Assembly: GCA_027214345.1 (NCBI GenBank)
Contig: JAPWHR010000003.1
Span: 496,001-560,000 of the forward strand
Origin: Comamonadaceae bacterium G21597-S1
GTDB taxonomy: Bacteria; Pseudomonadota; Gammaproteobacteria; Burkholderiales; Burkholderiaceae_C
Reading direction: 5' to 3'
Length of the DNA stretch: 64,000 nt
A program made the translations under genes and the position numbers. This document shows positions 1-9,402 of the stretch, one piece after another. Under the pieces are notes generated by a model. The model saw only the letters and a list, made by a program, of their open reading frames with translations. It was not told where the DNA came from and searched no databases. How positions within the stretch are numbered: position 1 is the stretch's first letter; every line of letters starts with the position of its first letter.

Positions 1-151
1 CGATGAATCCGCCTTCTTCCAGCGCGCGCACGCGGCGCCAGCACGGGGCCGCGCTCAGGCCCACCCGCTGCGCAAGTTCTGCGTTGGTGAGCCGGCCATC
101 GGCCTGCAACTCATGCAGGATGGCGATGTCGAACTTGTCGAGTGTTTCCAT
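1..151 (-). CDS. Lrp/AsnC-family transcriptional regulator (partial, N-terminus only)
   Basis: The first 50 residues are present, starting METLDKFDIAILHELQADGR and running off the left edge. They form the typical Lrp/AsnC helix-turn-helix: a short first helix (DKFDIAILHELQADGR), then LTNAELAQRVGLSAAPCWRRVRALE as the recognition helices. Family members usually continue into a RAM ligand-binding domain of about 100 residues, which is outside the window. It is divergent from the indolepyruvate oxidoreductase gene. Lrp-type regulators commonly control an adjacent amino-acid catabolic gene, so control of that neighbour is likely but inferred. Confidence 0.85.
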   Translation of the reverse strand, partial: METLDKFDIAILHELQADGRLTNAELAQRVGLSAAPCWRRVRALEEGGFI

Positions 152-166
152 GAATGACCAAATCGA

Positions 167-179
167 GAAAGATTCTTTC
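167..179. promoter_or_regulatory. 13-bp palindrome, candidate Lrp/AsnC operator
   Basis: GAAAGATTCTTTC is a perfect inverted repeat (6-bp arms, one central base). It lies in the 134-bp gap between the divergent Lrp-type regulator and the oxidoreductase gene, 16 bp upstream of the regulator start. Lrp-family sites are AT-rich, partly palindromic sequences of about 15 bp, so the size and place fit. Binding is inferred. Confidence 0.4.
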
Positions 180-285
180 TTATCGTAGTCCAAAACGGGC
201 ATGGAAAGAAAAGACATATCGGCACATCGGTCCTACACTTTGTCGGCACCCTGAACCGTCCCCATCGCAAGGAGTCCTGCCCGCC

Positions 286-3200
286 ATGAATGCGCCGCTA
301 CCCGAACACATCCGCAAGGCTCTGGAAACCGTCACGCTGGACGACAAGTATTCGCTCGACTACGGCCGCGCCTTCATGAGCGGCGTGCAGGCGCTGGTCA
401 AGCTGCCGATGCTGCAGCGCCAGCGCGATGCGCTGGCCGGCAAGAACACGGCCGGTTTCATCAGCGGCTACCGGGGTTCGCCTCTGGGGGGTTATGACCA
501 GGCGCTGGTCAAGGCGGCGAAGTACCTCAAGGCGCAGAACATCGTGTTCCAGCCCGGGGTCAACGAGGAACTGGCGGCCACGGCCTTGTGGGGCACGCAG
601 CAACTGGGATTTGCACCGCCGGGAACCAACCGTTTTGATGGCGTGTTCGGCATCTGGTATGGCAAGGGTCCGGGCGTGGACCGCACCTCGGACGTGTTCA
701 AGCATGCCAACATGGCGGGCACCACGCCCTGGGGCGGCGTGATCGCCGTGGCCGGCGACGACCATGTGTCCAAGAGTTCGACCGCCGCCCACCAGAGCGA
801 CCATATCTTCAAGGCCTGCGGGCTGCCGGTGTTTTTCCCGGCCAACGTGCAGGAGATCCTCGACCTGGGCATCCATGCGTTCGCGATGAGCCGCTTCTCG
901 GGTGTCTGGGCCGGCATGAAGACGATCCAGGAGATCGTCGAATCCAGTGCCACCGCGATGATCGACCCGGAGCGGGTGCAGATCGTGATGCCGACCGACT
1001 TCGAAATGCCTGCCGGCGGCGTGCACATCCGCTGGCCGGACCACGCGCTGGAACAGGAAGCGCGGCTGTTCGACACCAAGTGGTACGCGGCGCTGGCCTA
1101 TATCCGGGCCAATCGGCTGAACTACAACGCCATCGAAGGCCCGAACGACCGCTTCGGCATCATCGCCAGCGGCAAGGCCTACAACGACACGCGCCAGGCG
1201 CTGATCGACCTGGGGCTGGACGACGCGACCTGCCGGCGCATCGGCATCCGCCTGCACAAGGTCGGCGTGGTCTGGCCGCTGGAGGCGCAGCTGACGCGCG
1301 ACTTCGCCACCGGACTGCAGGAGATCCTGGTGGTCGAGGAAAAGCGCCAGGTCATCGAATACCAGCTCAAGGAAGAGCTCTACAACTGGCGCGCCGACGT
1401 GCGGCCCAATATCTACGGCAAGTTCAACGAAGTCGAAGGCGATTTCTCGGGTGGCGAATGGTCGATGCCCAACCCCAGCGCCAACACGCTGCTGCGCGCC
1501 AAGGCCGACCTGTCACCGGCGTTGATCGCCCATGCGATCGCGCAACGCGTCAAGAAAATGGGACTGGACGCCGACATGCAGGCCCGAATCGACGCGCAGA
1601 TGGCCATTCTGCAGGCCAAGGAACAGGCGATGCAGGTGCTCGAGCTCGGGGGCGTCAAGGGCGCCGACCGCCAGCCGTGGTTCTGTTCGGGTTGCCCGCA
1701 CAACACCAGCACCAAGGTGCCGGAGGGTTCGCGCGCGATGGCCGGCATCGGTTGCCACTTCATGGCCACCTGGATGGACCGTGCCACCATCGGTTTCACG
1801 CAGATGGGCGGCGAAGGCGTGCCCTGGGTCGGCCAGCAGCCGTTCAGTACCGACCAGCACATGTTCGCCAACCTGGGCGACGGCACGTATTTCCACAGCG
1901 GCCTGCTGGCGGTGCGCCAGAGCATCGCCGCCAGCGTCAACATCACCTACAAGATCCTGTACAACGACGCGGTCGCGATGACCGGCGGCCAGCAGGTCGG
2001 CGAGCGGCCCGAAGGCCACTCGGTGGTGCAGATCGCACAGTCGATGAAGGCCGAAGGCGCGGTCCGGATCGTCGTCGTCACCGACGAGCCCGAAAAATAT
2101 GCCGGCGTCAAGCTGGTCGACGGCGTGGACGTCAAGCACCGCGACCTGCTCGACGCAATCCAGCGCGAGTTCCGCGAGATCAAGGGCACGACCGTCATCA
2201 TCTACGACCAGACATGCGCCACCGAGAAACGGCGCCGGCGCAAGCGCGGCACCATGGTGGACCCGGCCAAGCGCGTGGTCATCAACGAACTGGTCTGCGA
2301 AGGTTGTGGTGACTGCGGCGTACAGTCGAACTGCATGAGCGTCGAGCCGCTGGAGACCGAGTTCGGCCGCAAGCGCCAGATCAACCAGTCGACCTGCAAC
2401 AAGGACATGTCCTGTCTCAAGGGTTTCTGCCCCAGCTTCATCACCGTCGAAGGCGGGCAGCTGAAGAAGAAGGCCAAGGACAAGGCGGTGTCCCCATTCG
2501 AGATGGGTCCGCTGCCCGAGCCGACACCGATTGCGCTGGACGCGTCAATCGGGCAGGTCTGGGGCATCATCGTCGCCGGTGTCGGCGGCACGGGAGTCAT
2601 CACCATCGGCCAGTTGCTGGGCATGGCGGCGCACATCGAGGGCAAGGGCATCGTCACGCAGGATGCGGCCGGGCTGGCGCAGAAGGGCGGCGCGACCTGG
2701 AGCCATGTGCTGATCGGCGAGCGCCAGCAGGACATCCGCACCACCCGTGTCAGCATGGCCGCGGCCGACCTGATCATCGGCTGCGACCCGCTGGTGGCCG
2801 CCGGCAAGGAAACCATGCTGCGCATGCGCGAAGGCCGCACCCACGTGGCGCTCAATTCGCACAGCACGCCGACCGCAGCGTTCGTGCGCGACGGCAACTG
2901 GCAGAACCCGGCCGATGCCTGCGCGGCCGAGATCGCGCAGGCGGTGGGCGTCGACGGGGTGGGCACCTTCAACGCCGATGCCGCCGCCACCAAGCTGATG
3001 GGCGACAGCATCTATACCAACCCGATGATGCTGGGTTACGCCTGGCAAAAGGGCTGGATTCCGCTGGGCCGCGATTCCCTGATTCGCGCCATCGAACTCA
3101 ACGCGGTGCAGGTCGACAACAACAAGGCCGCCTTCGAATGGGGCCGCCGCGCTGCACACGACTGGGCCAGCGTGGAGAAGCTGCTGACGCCGGCACAGGT

Positions 3201-3891
3201 GCTGCAGTTCAAGAAACGCGACACGCTGGACGACATCGTCAGCCGTCGGGTTGCTTTCCTGACCGATTACCAGAATGCCGCCTACGCGGCGCAATACAAG
3301 GCGTTCGTCGACAAGGTGCAAGCCGCCGAAAGCAAGCTGGACAAGACGCTGCTGACCGAAAGCGTGGCGCGTTACCTGTTCAAGCTGATGGCCTACAAGG
3401 ATGAATACGAGGTGGCGCGCCTGCATGCCGATACCGCGTTCCTGGACAAGGTGGGCGCGATGTTCGAAGGCGACTTCACGCTGAACTACCACCTGGCGCC
3501 GCCGTTGCTGGCCAAGCGCAACGAAAAAGGCGAGCTGCAGAAGCAGAAGTTCGGGCCGAAGATGTTGACCGGCTTTCGCCTGCTGGCGAAGCTCAAGGGC
3601 CTGCGCGGCACGGCACTGGACATCTTCGGGCGCAGCGAGGAACGCAGGACCGAGCGCGCCTTGATCGGCGAGTACCGTGACAGCATCGACGAGGTCCTGG
3701 GCACGCTCACGGCCGACAAGCATGGCCTGGCGGTCGAGATCGCGCGCCTGCCCGAGAAAATCAAGGGGTACGGCCATGTGAAGGAGCGCAACCTGGCGGC
3801 CGCGCGCAGCCAGTGGCAGGCGCTCATGCAGCAGTGGCGTACGCCGGCACCGGCTGTGTCGTCGGTTCAGCGGGCGGTCGGCGGCGCCTGA
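286..3891 (+). CDS. Indolepyruvate:ferredoxin oxidoreductase, fused single-chain type
   Basis: A 1201-residue enzyme that oxidatively decarboxylates aryl-pyruvates (from aromatic amino acids) to acyl-CoA, passing electrons to ferredoxin. The N-terminal part has the 2-oxoacid oxidoreductase motif GYRGSPLGGYDQ (near residue 60). The TPP-binding region has CSGCPHNTS (near 466) and GDGTYFHSG (near 531). Near 672-718 a cysteine cluster (VCEGCGDCG, later CNKDMSCLKGFCP) should bind Fe-S centres. The gamma-type domain begins at GVGGTGVITIGQ (near 765). In archaea these domains are split between IorA and IorB; here they are one chain, as in many proteobacteria. The start at 286 is chosen because AAGGAG lies 11 bases upstream; an in-frame extension to 154 lacks such a site. 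It is divergent from an Lrp-type regulator. Confidence 0.93.
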   Translation: MNAPLPEHIRKALETVTLDDKYSLDYGRAFMSGVQALVKLPMLQRQRDALAGKNTAGFISGYRGSPLGGYDQALVKAAKYLKAQNIVFQPGVNEELAATALWGTQQLGFAPPGTNRFDGVFGIWYGKGPGVDRTSDVFKHANMAGTTPWGGVIAVAGDDHVSKSSTAAHQSDHIFKACGLPVFFPANVQEILDLGIHAFAMSRFSGVWAGMKTIQEIVESSATAMIDPERVQIVMPTDFEMPAGGVHIRWPDHALEQEARLFDTKWYAALAYIRANRLNYNAIEGPNDRFGIIASGKAYNDTRQALIDLGLDDATCRRIGIRLHKVGVVWPLEAQLTRDFATGLQEILVVEEKRQVIEYQLKEELYNWRADVRPNIYGKFNEVEGDFSGGEWSMPNPSANTLLRAKADLSPALIAHAIAQRVKKMGLDADMQARIDAQMAILQAKEQAMQVLELGGVKGADRQPWFCSGCPHNTSTKVPEGSRAMAGIGCHFMATWMDRATIGFTQMGGEGVPWVGQQPFSTDQHMFANLGDGTYFHSGLLAVRQSIAASVNITYKILYNDAVAMTGGQQVGERPEGHSVVQIAQSMKAEGAVRIVVVTDEPEKYAGVKLVDGVDVKHRDLLDAIQREFREIKGTTVIIYDQTCATEKRRRRKRGTMVDPAKRVVINELVCEGCGDCGVQSNCMSVEPLETEFGRKRQINQSTCNKDMSCLKGFCPSFITVEGGQLKKKAKDKAVSPFEMGPLPEPTPIALDASIGQVWGIIVAGVGGTGVITIGQLLGMAAHIEGKGIVTQDAAGLAQKGGATWSHVLIGERQQDIRTTRVSMAAADLIIGCDPLVAAGKETMLRMREGRTHVALNSHSTPTAAFVRDGNWQNPADACAAEIAQAVGVDGVGTFNADAAATKLMGDSIYTNPMMLGYAWQKGWIPLGRDSLIRAIELNAVQVDNNKAAFEWGRRAAHDWASVEKLLTPAQVLQFKKRDTLDDIVSRRVAFLTDYQNAAYAAQYKAFVDKVQAAESKLDKTLLTESVARYLFKLMAYKDEYEVARLHADTAFLDKVGAMFEGDFTLNYHLAPPLLAKRNEKGELQKQKFGPKMLTGFRLLAKLKGLRGTALDIFGRSEERRTERALIGEYRDSIDEVLGTLTADKHGLAVEIARLPEKIKGYGHVKERNLAAARSQWQALMQQWRTPAPAVSSVQRAVGGA

Positions 3892-3967
3892 TCGGAGCGC
3901 TGGCGCGCTCGTCGTGCCGGGTCGACGGCGCAGCGGGACGCGGCGCCCGACCTGCAGCGCCGACCCA

Positions 3968-5449
3968 TCACAGCCGGTAGATCTGCCCGAACTTGGCTTC
4001 CAGGTAATCCAGCAGGGGTTCGGGCGTCGGCGCCTGGCCGCAGGCGCGTTCGATCACCTCGGCTGGACGGTACAAAGCGCCATGCTGGTGCACACGTTCG
4101 CGCAACCAGTCGGTGGCCGGCCGGGTCACGCCACGGGCCAGGCTGGTATCGAGGTCCGGCAGGTCCTTGCGCAGCGCGGCATGCAGGCAACCCGCATAGA
4201 CGTTGCCCAGCGTGTAGGTCGGGAAATAACCGAACAGGCCGACCGACCAGTGCACGTCCTGCAGCATGCCGTGGGACGGGCGGTCGACCGCCAGGCCGAA
4301 GTCCTGCTCGAAACGTTCGTTCCACGCCTGCTCCAGGTCGCGCGGCGCGAGCGAGCCCTCGATCAGCGCGCGTTCCAGGTCGAAACGCATCATGATGTGC
4401 AGGTTGTAGTGGATCTCGTCGGCCTCGGTGCGAATGAAGCCGGAGCGCACCCGGTTGACGGTGGCGTAGAAGTCGTCGGCTCCGCCGGCCGCGAACCCGT
4501 CGCCATGGACCTGCATGCGACTGCACAACCACTGGGTGAAGGGGCGCGAGCGGCCGAACTGGTTCTCGTAGATGCGGCTCTGGCTCTCGTGCACCCCCAT
4601 GGAGGCGCCCTGGCCCAGCGGCGTCGATCGATGCGCGGGGTCGACGCCTTGTTCGTAACACCCGTGGCCGGTCTCGTGGATGGTCGAATACAGGCAGTTG
4701 AACAGGTCGTTCTCGTCCACGCGGGTCGTGATGCGCACATCGTCGCCCGAACCGGACGAAAACGGGTGCACCGCCAGATCGAGCCGGCCGCGATTCCAGT
4801 CGTAGCCGAAGGCGTCGGCCACTTCGCGCGCCAGCGCCAACTGAGCGGCCTGCGGAAATCGGCCGTGCAAGGCATCGGGCTGGTACGCCGCCCCCAGCAC
4901 GCGTTCTCGCAGCGCGACCAGGCGCGGACGCATCCGATCGAACATCGTGGCGATGCCGGTTGCGGTGGCGCCGGGCTCGTAGTCGTCGAGCAGCGCGTCA
5001 TAGGCGTCGGCGCCGAAGCCGCTGTCCGACAGGGCCTGGCCGGCTTCGCGCTTGAGTGCCAGCACCTGTTCGAGAGTCGGCAGGAAATGGGCGACGTCGT
5101 CCCGGGCCCGGGCCTGCGCCCAGATGCCCTGGGCGACCGAGGTGGTGCGGGCGATGGCCGTTGCCAGCGTGGGCGGGATGCAGGCGTTCCTGCGATGGCT
5201 GCGGCCGATCAGTTCCAGCGCCCGTCGACCGGCCGCGTCCGTCGGGCGGGACTGTTCCAGCCAGTCGGCGATACGCGGATCGGTACGGCGCGCATGCAGC
5301 ACCGCTTCGATGGCCGCCATTTCGTCGCCCCGCTGCGTGGCGGCGCCGCGTGGCATCATGGTTTCCTGGTCCCAGCCCATGCGGCCGGCGATCTGCGCCA
5401 GCGCCTCGGTGTCGCGCGAGAAGGCCATCAGTTCTTCGAATGCGGTCAT
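3968..5449 (-). CDS. Carboxypeptidase Taq, M32 metallopeptidase
   Basis: A 493-residue zinc-dependent carboxypeptidase that removes C-terminal residues from peptides, probably cytoplasmic since no signal peptide is visible. It carries the ordered M32 motifs: HPFSSG, DVRITTR, HETGH (the HExxH zinc site, about residues 257-261), HESQSR, IRTEADE and LQDVHWSVGLFGYFPTYTLGN near the C-terminus. Length matches the family (about 500). It follows the OsmC gene by 33 bp on the same strand and converges with the oxidoreductase gene. It may be the last gene of the TRAP/OsmC transcript; no functional link is evident. Confidence 0.93.
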   Translation of the reverse strand: MTAFEELMAFSRDTEALAQIAGRMGWDQETMMPRGAATQRGDEMAAIEAVLHARRTDPRIADWLEQSRPTDAAGRRALELIGRSHRRNACIPPTLATAIARTTSVAQGIWAQARARDDVAHFLPTLEQVLALKREAGQALSDSGFGADAYDALLDDYEPGATATGIATMFDRMRPRLVALRERVLGAAYQPDALHGRFPQAAQLALAREVADAFGYDWNRGRLDLAVHPFSSGSGDDVRITTRVDENDLFNCLYSTIHETGHGCYEQGVDPAHRSTPLGQGASMGVHESQSRIYENQFGRSRPFTQWLCSRMQVHGDGFAAGGADDFYATVNRVRSGFIRTEADEIHYNLHIMMRFDLERALIEGSLAPRDLEQAWNERFEQDFGLAVDRPSHGMLQDVHWSVGLFGYFPTYTLGNVYAGCLHAALRKDLPDLDTSLARGVTRPATDWLRERVHQHGALYRPAEVIERACGQAPTPEPLLDYLEAKFGQIYRL

Positions 5450-5482
5450 GGTCTTGCCTCGGTGCCGTTGCGCGATGGTGGG

Positions 5483-5896
5483 TCAGGTGTCGAGCCGCAG
5501 CGCCACGTCGGCGCCCAGCGTGTTGCTGACGGTGCAGATGTCCTTGGTGCGTCGCAGCAGTTCCTGCTCCCGCGTGACATCGACCGGGCTTGCGGCGCGC
5601 ACGACGACATCGAATCGTCCGAACCGGTTCGGCAGGTCGGTGGCCTTGGTCGCCGTGGCCGACACGTTCAACGCGCCCAGCTCCAGCTGCATCTGCTCGG
5701 CCGCCATGCGCATCGAGATGGCGATGCAGTTGGCCAGCGCCGCCAGCATCAGGTCTGACGGGGACATGGCGTCGGAGGCGGGCGCCAAAGCCCCGGCGGC
5801 GCGGTGGCCGGCCTCGGTCTCGAAGGTCAGGGCGCCGGCGTCGCTCGACTGGACGGTCAACGGGCCATAGGTCTTGGGTTTGAACTTGACGTGCAT
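5483..5896 (-). CDS. OsmC-family protein
   Basis: A 137-residue protein of the OsmC/Ohr fold. It has the two conserved reactive cysteines of the family, Cys57 in LAALANCIAIS and Cys121 in KDICTVSNTLG, and the helix SPSDLMLAALA. Family members are thiol peroxidases that reduce organic hydroperoxides, or uncharacterised relatives; the exact substrate cannot be told here. The start MHVKFKPKTYG is chosen as the first Met with a typical OsmC N-terminal strand; a longer open frame upstream is antisense shadow. It lies 41 bp after dctM and 33 bp before the M32 peptidase, so co-transcription is likely. Confidence 0.88.
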   Translation of the reverse strand: MHVKFKPKTYGPLTVQSSDAGALTFETEAGHRAAGALAPASDAMSPSDLMLAALANCIAISMRMAAEQMQLELGALNVSATATKATDLPNRFGRFDVVVRAASPVDVTREQELLRRTKDICTVSNTLGADVALRLDT

Positions 5897-5937
5897 GATG
5901 CGAATGGTGGTTGGTGCGACGGGTGGTGCTGTGGCGT

Positions 5938-7227
5938 CTACATCAGCAGGTCGGGCAGGAAAGTGGCGATTGACGGGAAGATCGTCAGGATGACAACCGC
6001 CAGCAGCAGCATGACCCAGTAGGGCGCCGCGGCCATTGCCGATTGGCCGAGCGACACCTCGCCCTTGGTCAGCACCGTGAGCACCGACAGATTCAGGCCG
6101 ACCGGCGGCGTCACCTGGCCGATCTCGATCAGGATGGTGATGATGACGCCGAGCCAGATCGGGTCGAAGCCGAGCTGGGTCATCAAAGGGAACACGATCG
6201 GCAAGGTCATCACCATCAGCGAGAGCCCGTCGAAGAAGCAGCCCAACACCAGGTAGACGATGACCACGATCATCAGCACCGTGTATTTGTCCAGCCCGCC
6301 GGCGAGCACCGATTCCAGGATGGCCTGGGGCGCGCCGAGCACGCTGGCGGACTGGCTCAGCACGGTCGCGCCCAGCACCACGAAGCCGATGGAGGAGAAC
6401 AGGAGCACCGAACGCATGACGCTGTCCGCCAGCTTGCGTGGCGTCAGGTCGCCCCATACGAAGGCGATGATGGCCGCCACCACGACCCCCACCCCTGCCG
6501 ACTCCGTGGGCGTGGCATAACCGAACGCGATGCTGCCGATGATCGCGACGATCAGCGCGACCACCGGCCAGATCTGCAGCAGTCCCGCCAGGATCGTGAG
6601 CAATGGTGTGCGTGTGTTGTCCTTCGGGTACAGCGTCGGATTGCGCAGGCATGCGAACAGGATGTAGCCCATGAACAGGGCCGCCACCATTACACCGGGC
6701 GCGATACCGGAGATGAAGAGCCGGCCGATCGAGGTCTCGGTCAACGCGCCGTAGATCAGGAACGACAGGCTGGGCGGAATGAGCAGGCCCAGCGTGCCGC
6801 CGCCGGCCAGGCTGCCCACCACCGCCGCCTTGTTGTAGCCGCGCTCGACCATCTCCGGGTAGGCCACCGAACCGACCGCGGCTGCGGTCGACAGGCTCGA
6901 GCCGCTGACCGCGCCGAACAACGAACACACGGCGATGTTCGTGTGCAGCAGGCCGCCGGGCACCCGTGCGAATACCGGCCGGAAGGCGCTGTACGCGCGC
7001 TGGCTGATGCCGCTGTGCAGCAGGATCTCGCCGAGCAGGATGAACAGCGGAATTGCGCTGAGCGTGAACGAATTGAATACGTTCCAGATCGCGTTGACCG
7101 CCAGCGACGTGGCGCCGTTGGCGAAGAAATGCAGCAGCAGCAGGCCGGTCAGGCCCAATGCCGCCCCCAGCGCCGCGCCGCTGGTGGCGGTCAGCACCAG
7201 CAGGGAACCGAATGCCGTCAGGAACAT
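5938..7227 (-). CDS. dctM: TRAP transporter large permease (DctM type)
   Basis: A 429-residue, very hydrophobic protein with about a dozen predicted membrane segments, the usual size for the large TRAP subunit. It contains the family hallmark region near FGAVSGSSLSTAAAVGSVAYPEM and GTLGLLIPPSLSFLIYG. In TRAP systems this subunit forms the sodium-coupled channel that imports an organic acid delivered by the periplasmic DctP protein. It is the third gene of a dctP-dctQ-dctM set, 36 bp after dctQ. The substrate is not deducible from sequence. Confidence 0.95.
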   Translation of the reverse strand: MFLTAFGSLLVLTATSGAALGAALGLTGLLLLHFFANGATSLAVNAIWNVFNSFTLSAIPLFILLGEILLHSGISQRAYSAFRPVFARVPGGLLHTNIAVCSLFGAVSGSSLSTAAAVGSVAYPEMVERGYNKAAVVGSLAGGGTLGLLIPPSLSFLIYGALTETSIGRLFISGIAPGVMVAALFMGYILFACLRNPTLYPKDNTRTPLLTILAGLLQIWPVVALIVAIIGSIAFGYATPTESAGVGVVVAAIIAFVWGDLTPRKLADSVMRSVLLFSSIGFVVLGATVLSQSASVLGAPQAILESVLAGGLDKYTVLMIVVIVYLVLGCFFDGLSLMVMTLPIVFPLMTQLGFDPIWLGVIITILIEIGQVTPPVGLNLSVLTVLTKGEVSLGQSAMAAAPYWVMLLLAVVILTIFPSIATFLPDLLM

Positions 7228-7263
7228 GGATGAAGGTCCGAGCGGCAGTGCCGCACACGGGTG

Positions 7264-7788
7264 TCAGGTGGCATCGCGGGCCTGATCATGGGGCGTGTTG
7301 TTGTCGGAGCCGGTGATGGCGCGCACCAGCACCAGCAATGCGCACAGCGCCACCGACAGCGGCAGCACCGCCATCCACGGCCCCAGGCGCAGGCTGGCGG
7401 CCTCGGACTTGATGTTGCGCTTGAATGCGAATTCCAGCCAGGGGATTGCGTCCACCAGAAACCAGCCGCAGAAGGCCAGCATGACAAGCGCGGCAAACAG
7501 TGCCAGTGCGGTACGCCCGCGTGCCGGCAGGAAATTGGCCAGGAAGGTGACCCGGACATGGCTGGCCTGCGCCGTGACCATGGGCAGGGCCAGGAACAGC
7601 GAGGTGCTCAGCAACAGGCCGACCAGTTCCTCGGTGTAGTACAGCGGCGAACCCGCCACGCGGCGCATCACCACGCTGACCACGATGATGCCCACGATCA
7701 TGAACAGCGACGAAGCCGCCAGCACGGCGCACAGCCGCGATGCATGGACCAGCAGCCGTTCCAGCCGCGTCGCAAGCGCGAGAAACAC
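7264..7788 (-). CDS. dctQ: TRAP transporter small permease (DctQ type)
   Basis: A 174-residue membrane protein with four predicted transmembrane segments, among them LCAVLAASSLFMIVGIIVVSV and LFAALVMLAFCGWFLVDAIP. The conserved family residues R..A.SPLYYTEE around residue 45-55 and the WLE segment are present. It partners the large permease in the inner membrane. It sits 27 bp after dctP and 36 bp before dctM in the standard P-Q-M order. Confidence 0.93.
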   Translation of the reverse strand: MFLALATRLERLLVHASRLCAVLAASSLFMIVGIIVVSVVMRRVAGSPLYYTEELVGLLLSTSLFLALPMVTAQASHVRVTFLANFLPARGRTALALFAALVMLAFCGWFLVDAIPWLEFAFKRNIKSEAASLRLGPWMAVLPLSVALCALLVLVRAITGSDNNTPHDQARDAT

Positions 7789-7815
7789 CGTGTCGGTCCG
7801 TCGCCCGGGCGGGGG

Positions 7816-8826
7816 TCAGCGGCCCATGGCCTTGAGCACCCGCTCGCGGTAGCCCGGCGCCTTGCCGCCGGCGTCGGCCGACAGGTCGGCCCAGGTGGAC
7901 GACATCGCGTCCAGGAACTGCTTGCGGTCGGCGTCCGAGAAATCGCCCAGCCAGGTCAGGCCTTTTTTCTTCAGCTCTTCGCGTGCCGCGAGCTCGCGCT
8001 GGTGATCGGCAGAGTATTCGTTGGTGCGGTTCCAGGTGTCTTCGGCCGCCTTGCTGATGGCGGCACGCTGGGACTGCGGCAGTGCATTCCACTTGGTGGT
8101 TGCAATGCCCAGGGCGTACGGCGCCGACGGCATCGGGTACAGGAAGGCGCCGTACTTGGCCACTTCATGCATGTTCACGGTGTGGGCATACAGCGCCGGA
8201 TAGACCGCGCAATCGACGACGCCGGTCTTCATCGCGACATACATGTCGGCCTGGCCGATGATCTGCGCGGCCACGCCCAGGCGCTTGAAGGCTGCCACCT
8301 GCTCCTTGGCCCACACCCGCAACTTGCGGGTCTTCAGGTCTGCCAGCGACTTCACGGGCTGGTCGCGGCAGAAGATGGACGCCTCCAACATCGGGATCGC
8401 CATGTAGCCGACGGCGGTGATGCCCCAGTCCTTCAGTTCGTCGTCGTAGATCTGGCGCACCACCGGCAAGGCGCGCTTGAGTTCGTCGACGTTGCCGATC
8501 GCGCCCTGGACCAGCGCCAGTCCCAGTGCCGGCGCATCGCGCGACACATAGTTGGACCAGATCAGGCTCATGTCGACCGCGCCCTTGGGCAGGACCTGCA
8601 ACACGTCGGCATCCTTGATGCCCAGCGAGCCGCCGTTGTACATCTTGATGGTCACCGCGCCGCCGCTGTTCTTTCCGACCTCCTCGGCAAACCGGTTCAG
8701 TTCGCGGGTCTCCGGGCGTGATTCCGGCAGCGGGTTGTTGAAGCGCAATTCGGCCGCGTGCGCGGCCAGGGCCAGACAGCCCGATGCCAGCAAGGCCGCG
8801 ACACAACGATGGACCTTGATTTTCAT
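7816..8826 (-). CDS. dctP: TRAP transporter substrate-binding protein (DctP type)
   Basis: A 336-residue periplasmic binding protein that captures the substrate for the DctQM permease. It starts with a signal peptide (MKIKVHRCVAALLASGCLAL, likely cleaved after AAHA). It has the DctP fold markers LKTRKLRVW and QADMYVAMKTGVVDCAV, the region that normally contacts the substrate carboxylate. The start at 8826 is supported by AGGAGACC directly upstream; longer open frame is shadow. Binding specificity cannot be read from the sequence; organic acids are the usual ligands. Confidence 0.94.
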   Translation of the reverse strand: MKIKVHRCVAALLASGCLALAAHAAELRFNNPLPESRPETRELNRFAEEVGKNSGGAVTIKMYNGGSLGIKDADVLQVLPKGAVDMSLIWSNYVSRDAPALGLALVQGAIGNVDELKRALPVVRQIYDDELKDWGITAVGYMAIPMLEASIFCRDQPVKSLADLKTRKLRVWAKEQVAAFKRLGVAAQIIGQADMYVAMKTGVVDCAVYPALYAHTVNMHEVAKYGAFLYPMPSAPYALGIATTKWNALPQSQRAAISKAAEDTWNRTNEYSADHQRELAAREELKKKGLTWLGDFSDADRKQFLDAMSSTWADLSADAGGKAPGYRERVLKAMGR

Positions 8827-8890
8827 GATGGTCTCCTGGCGTGGTAGAAAAGCAAGCTGGGTCCGCGCGGGTCGGTCCCGATGAAGAAAA

Positions 8891-9364
8891 ATGGGTGGGC
8901 CAATGGTATCTCCGATCGATCGCAGTGAAGTCGCCGTGAGCCTGGGCACCGACCTGTCCGTGCCGGCCGAACGGGTCTGGGCCCTGATCCGTGATTTCGA
9001 CGCCATGCCGGCGTGGAACGCGTCGGTACGGCAGTCCCGCATCGAGGACGGGCCGGCGGATCGGCCCGGTTGCCGCCGCGTGCTGGTGTTCGACGACGGC
9101 GGCACCTGGACGCACGAGCTGACCGGCCTCTCGGATGCCGACATGCGGCTGCAATACCGCATTGTTGCGACGCCCCAGCCGATGCGGATTCCGGTCTGGA
9201 ATTACCGCGCCGCGATCCAGGTCTTGGCGGATCCCGCCGGGGCGGGCTGCCGTGTGCAGTGGGATGCCTGGTTCGAAACCATGCATCCCGACGAGATGCA
9301 ATCGCGCGCGCGGCAGGTTTTCGCGCTCGGGTTCGATGGGCTGCGACGGTATTTCGTCGCCTGA
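8891..9364 (+). CDS. SRPBCC-family protein (START/polyketide-cyclase-like)
   Basis: A 157-residue protein. The pattern VPAERVWALIRDFDAMPAWN near the N-terminus and the C-terminal helix with FALGFDGLRRYF are typical of the SRPBCC helix-grip fold, which encloses a hydrophobic ligand cavity. Members range from aromatic cyclases to lipid binders, so no function is assigned. It lies alone on the plus strand between the TRAP operon and the nitrile hydratase operon. The start could also be the ATG at 8903 (MVSPIDRS); neither has a clear ribosome-binding site. Confidence 0.75.
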   Translation: MGGPMVSPIDRSEVAVSLGTDLSVPAERVWALIRDFDAMPAWNASVRQSRIEDGPADRPGCRRVLVFDDGGTWTHELTGLSDADMRLQYRIVATPQPMRIPVWNYRAAIQVLADPAGAGCRVQWDAWFETMHPDEMQSRARQVFALGFDGLRRYFVA

Positions 9365-9402
9365 GTGACAACCCGGCCGGGCTGCGGCGCTCCGGGACGG
9401 CG

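Noticed and set aside
3895-3910. GAGCGC/GCGCTC hairpin after the oxidoreductase gene
   Set aside because: It is short, without a U-tract, and such 6-bp GC repeats are frequent here by chance; it may still aid termination but cannot be supported.
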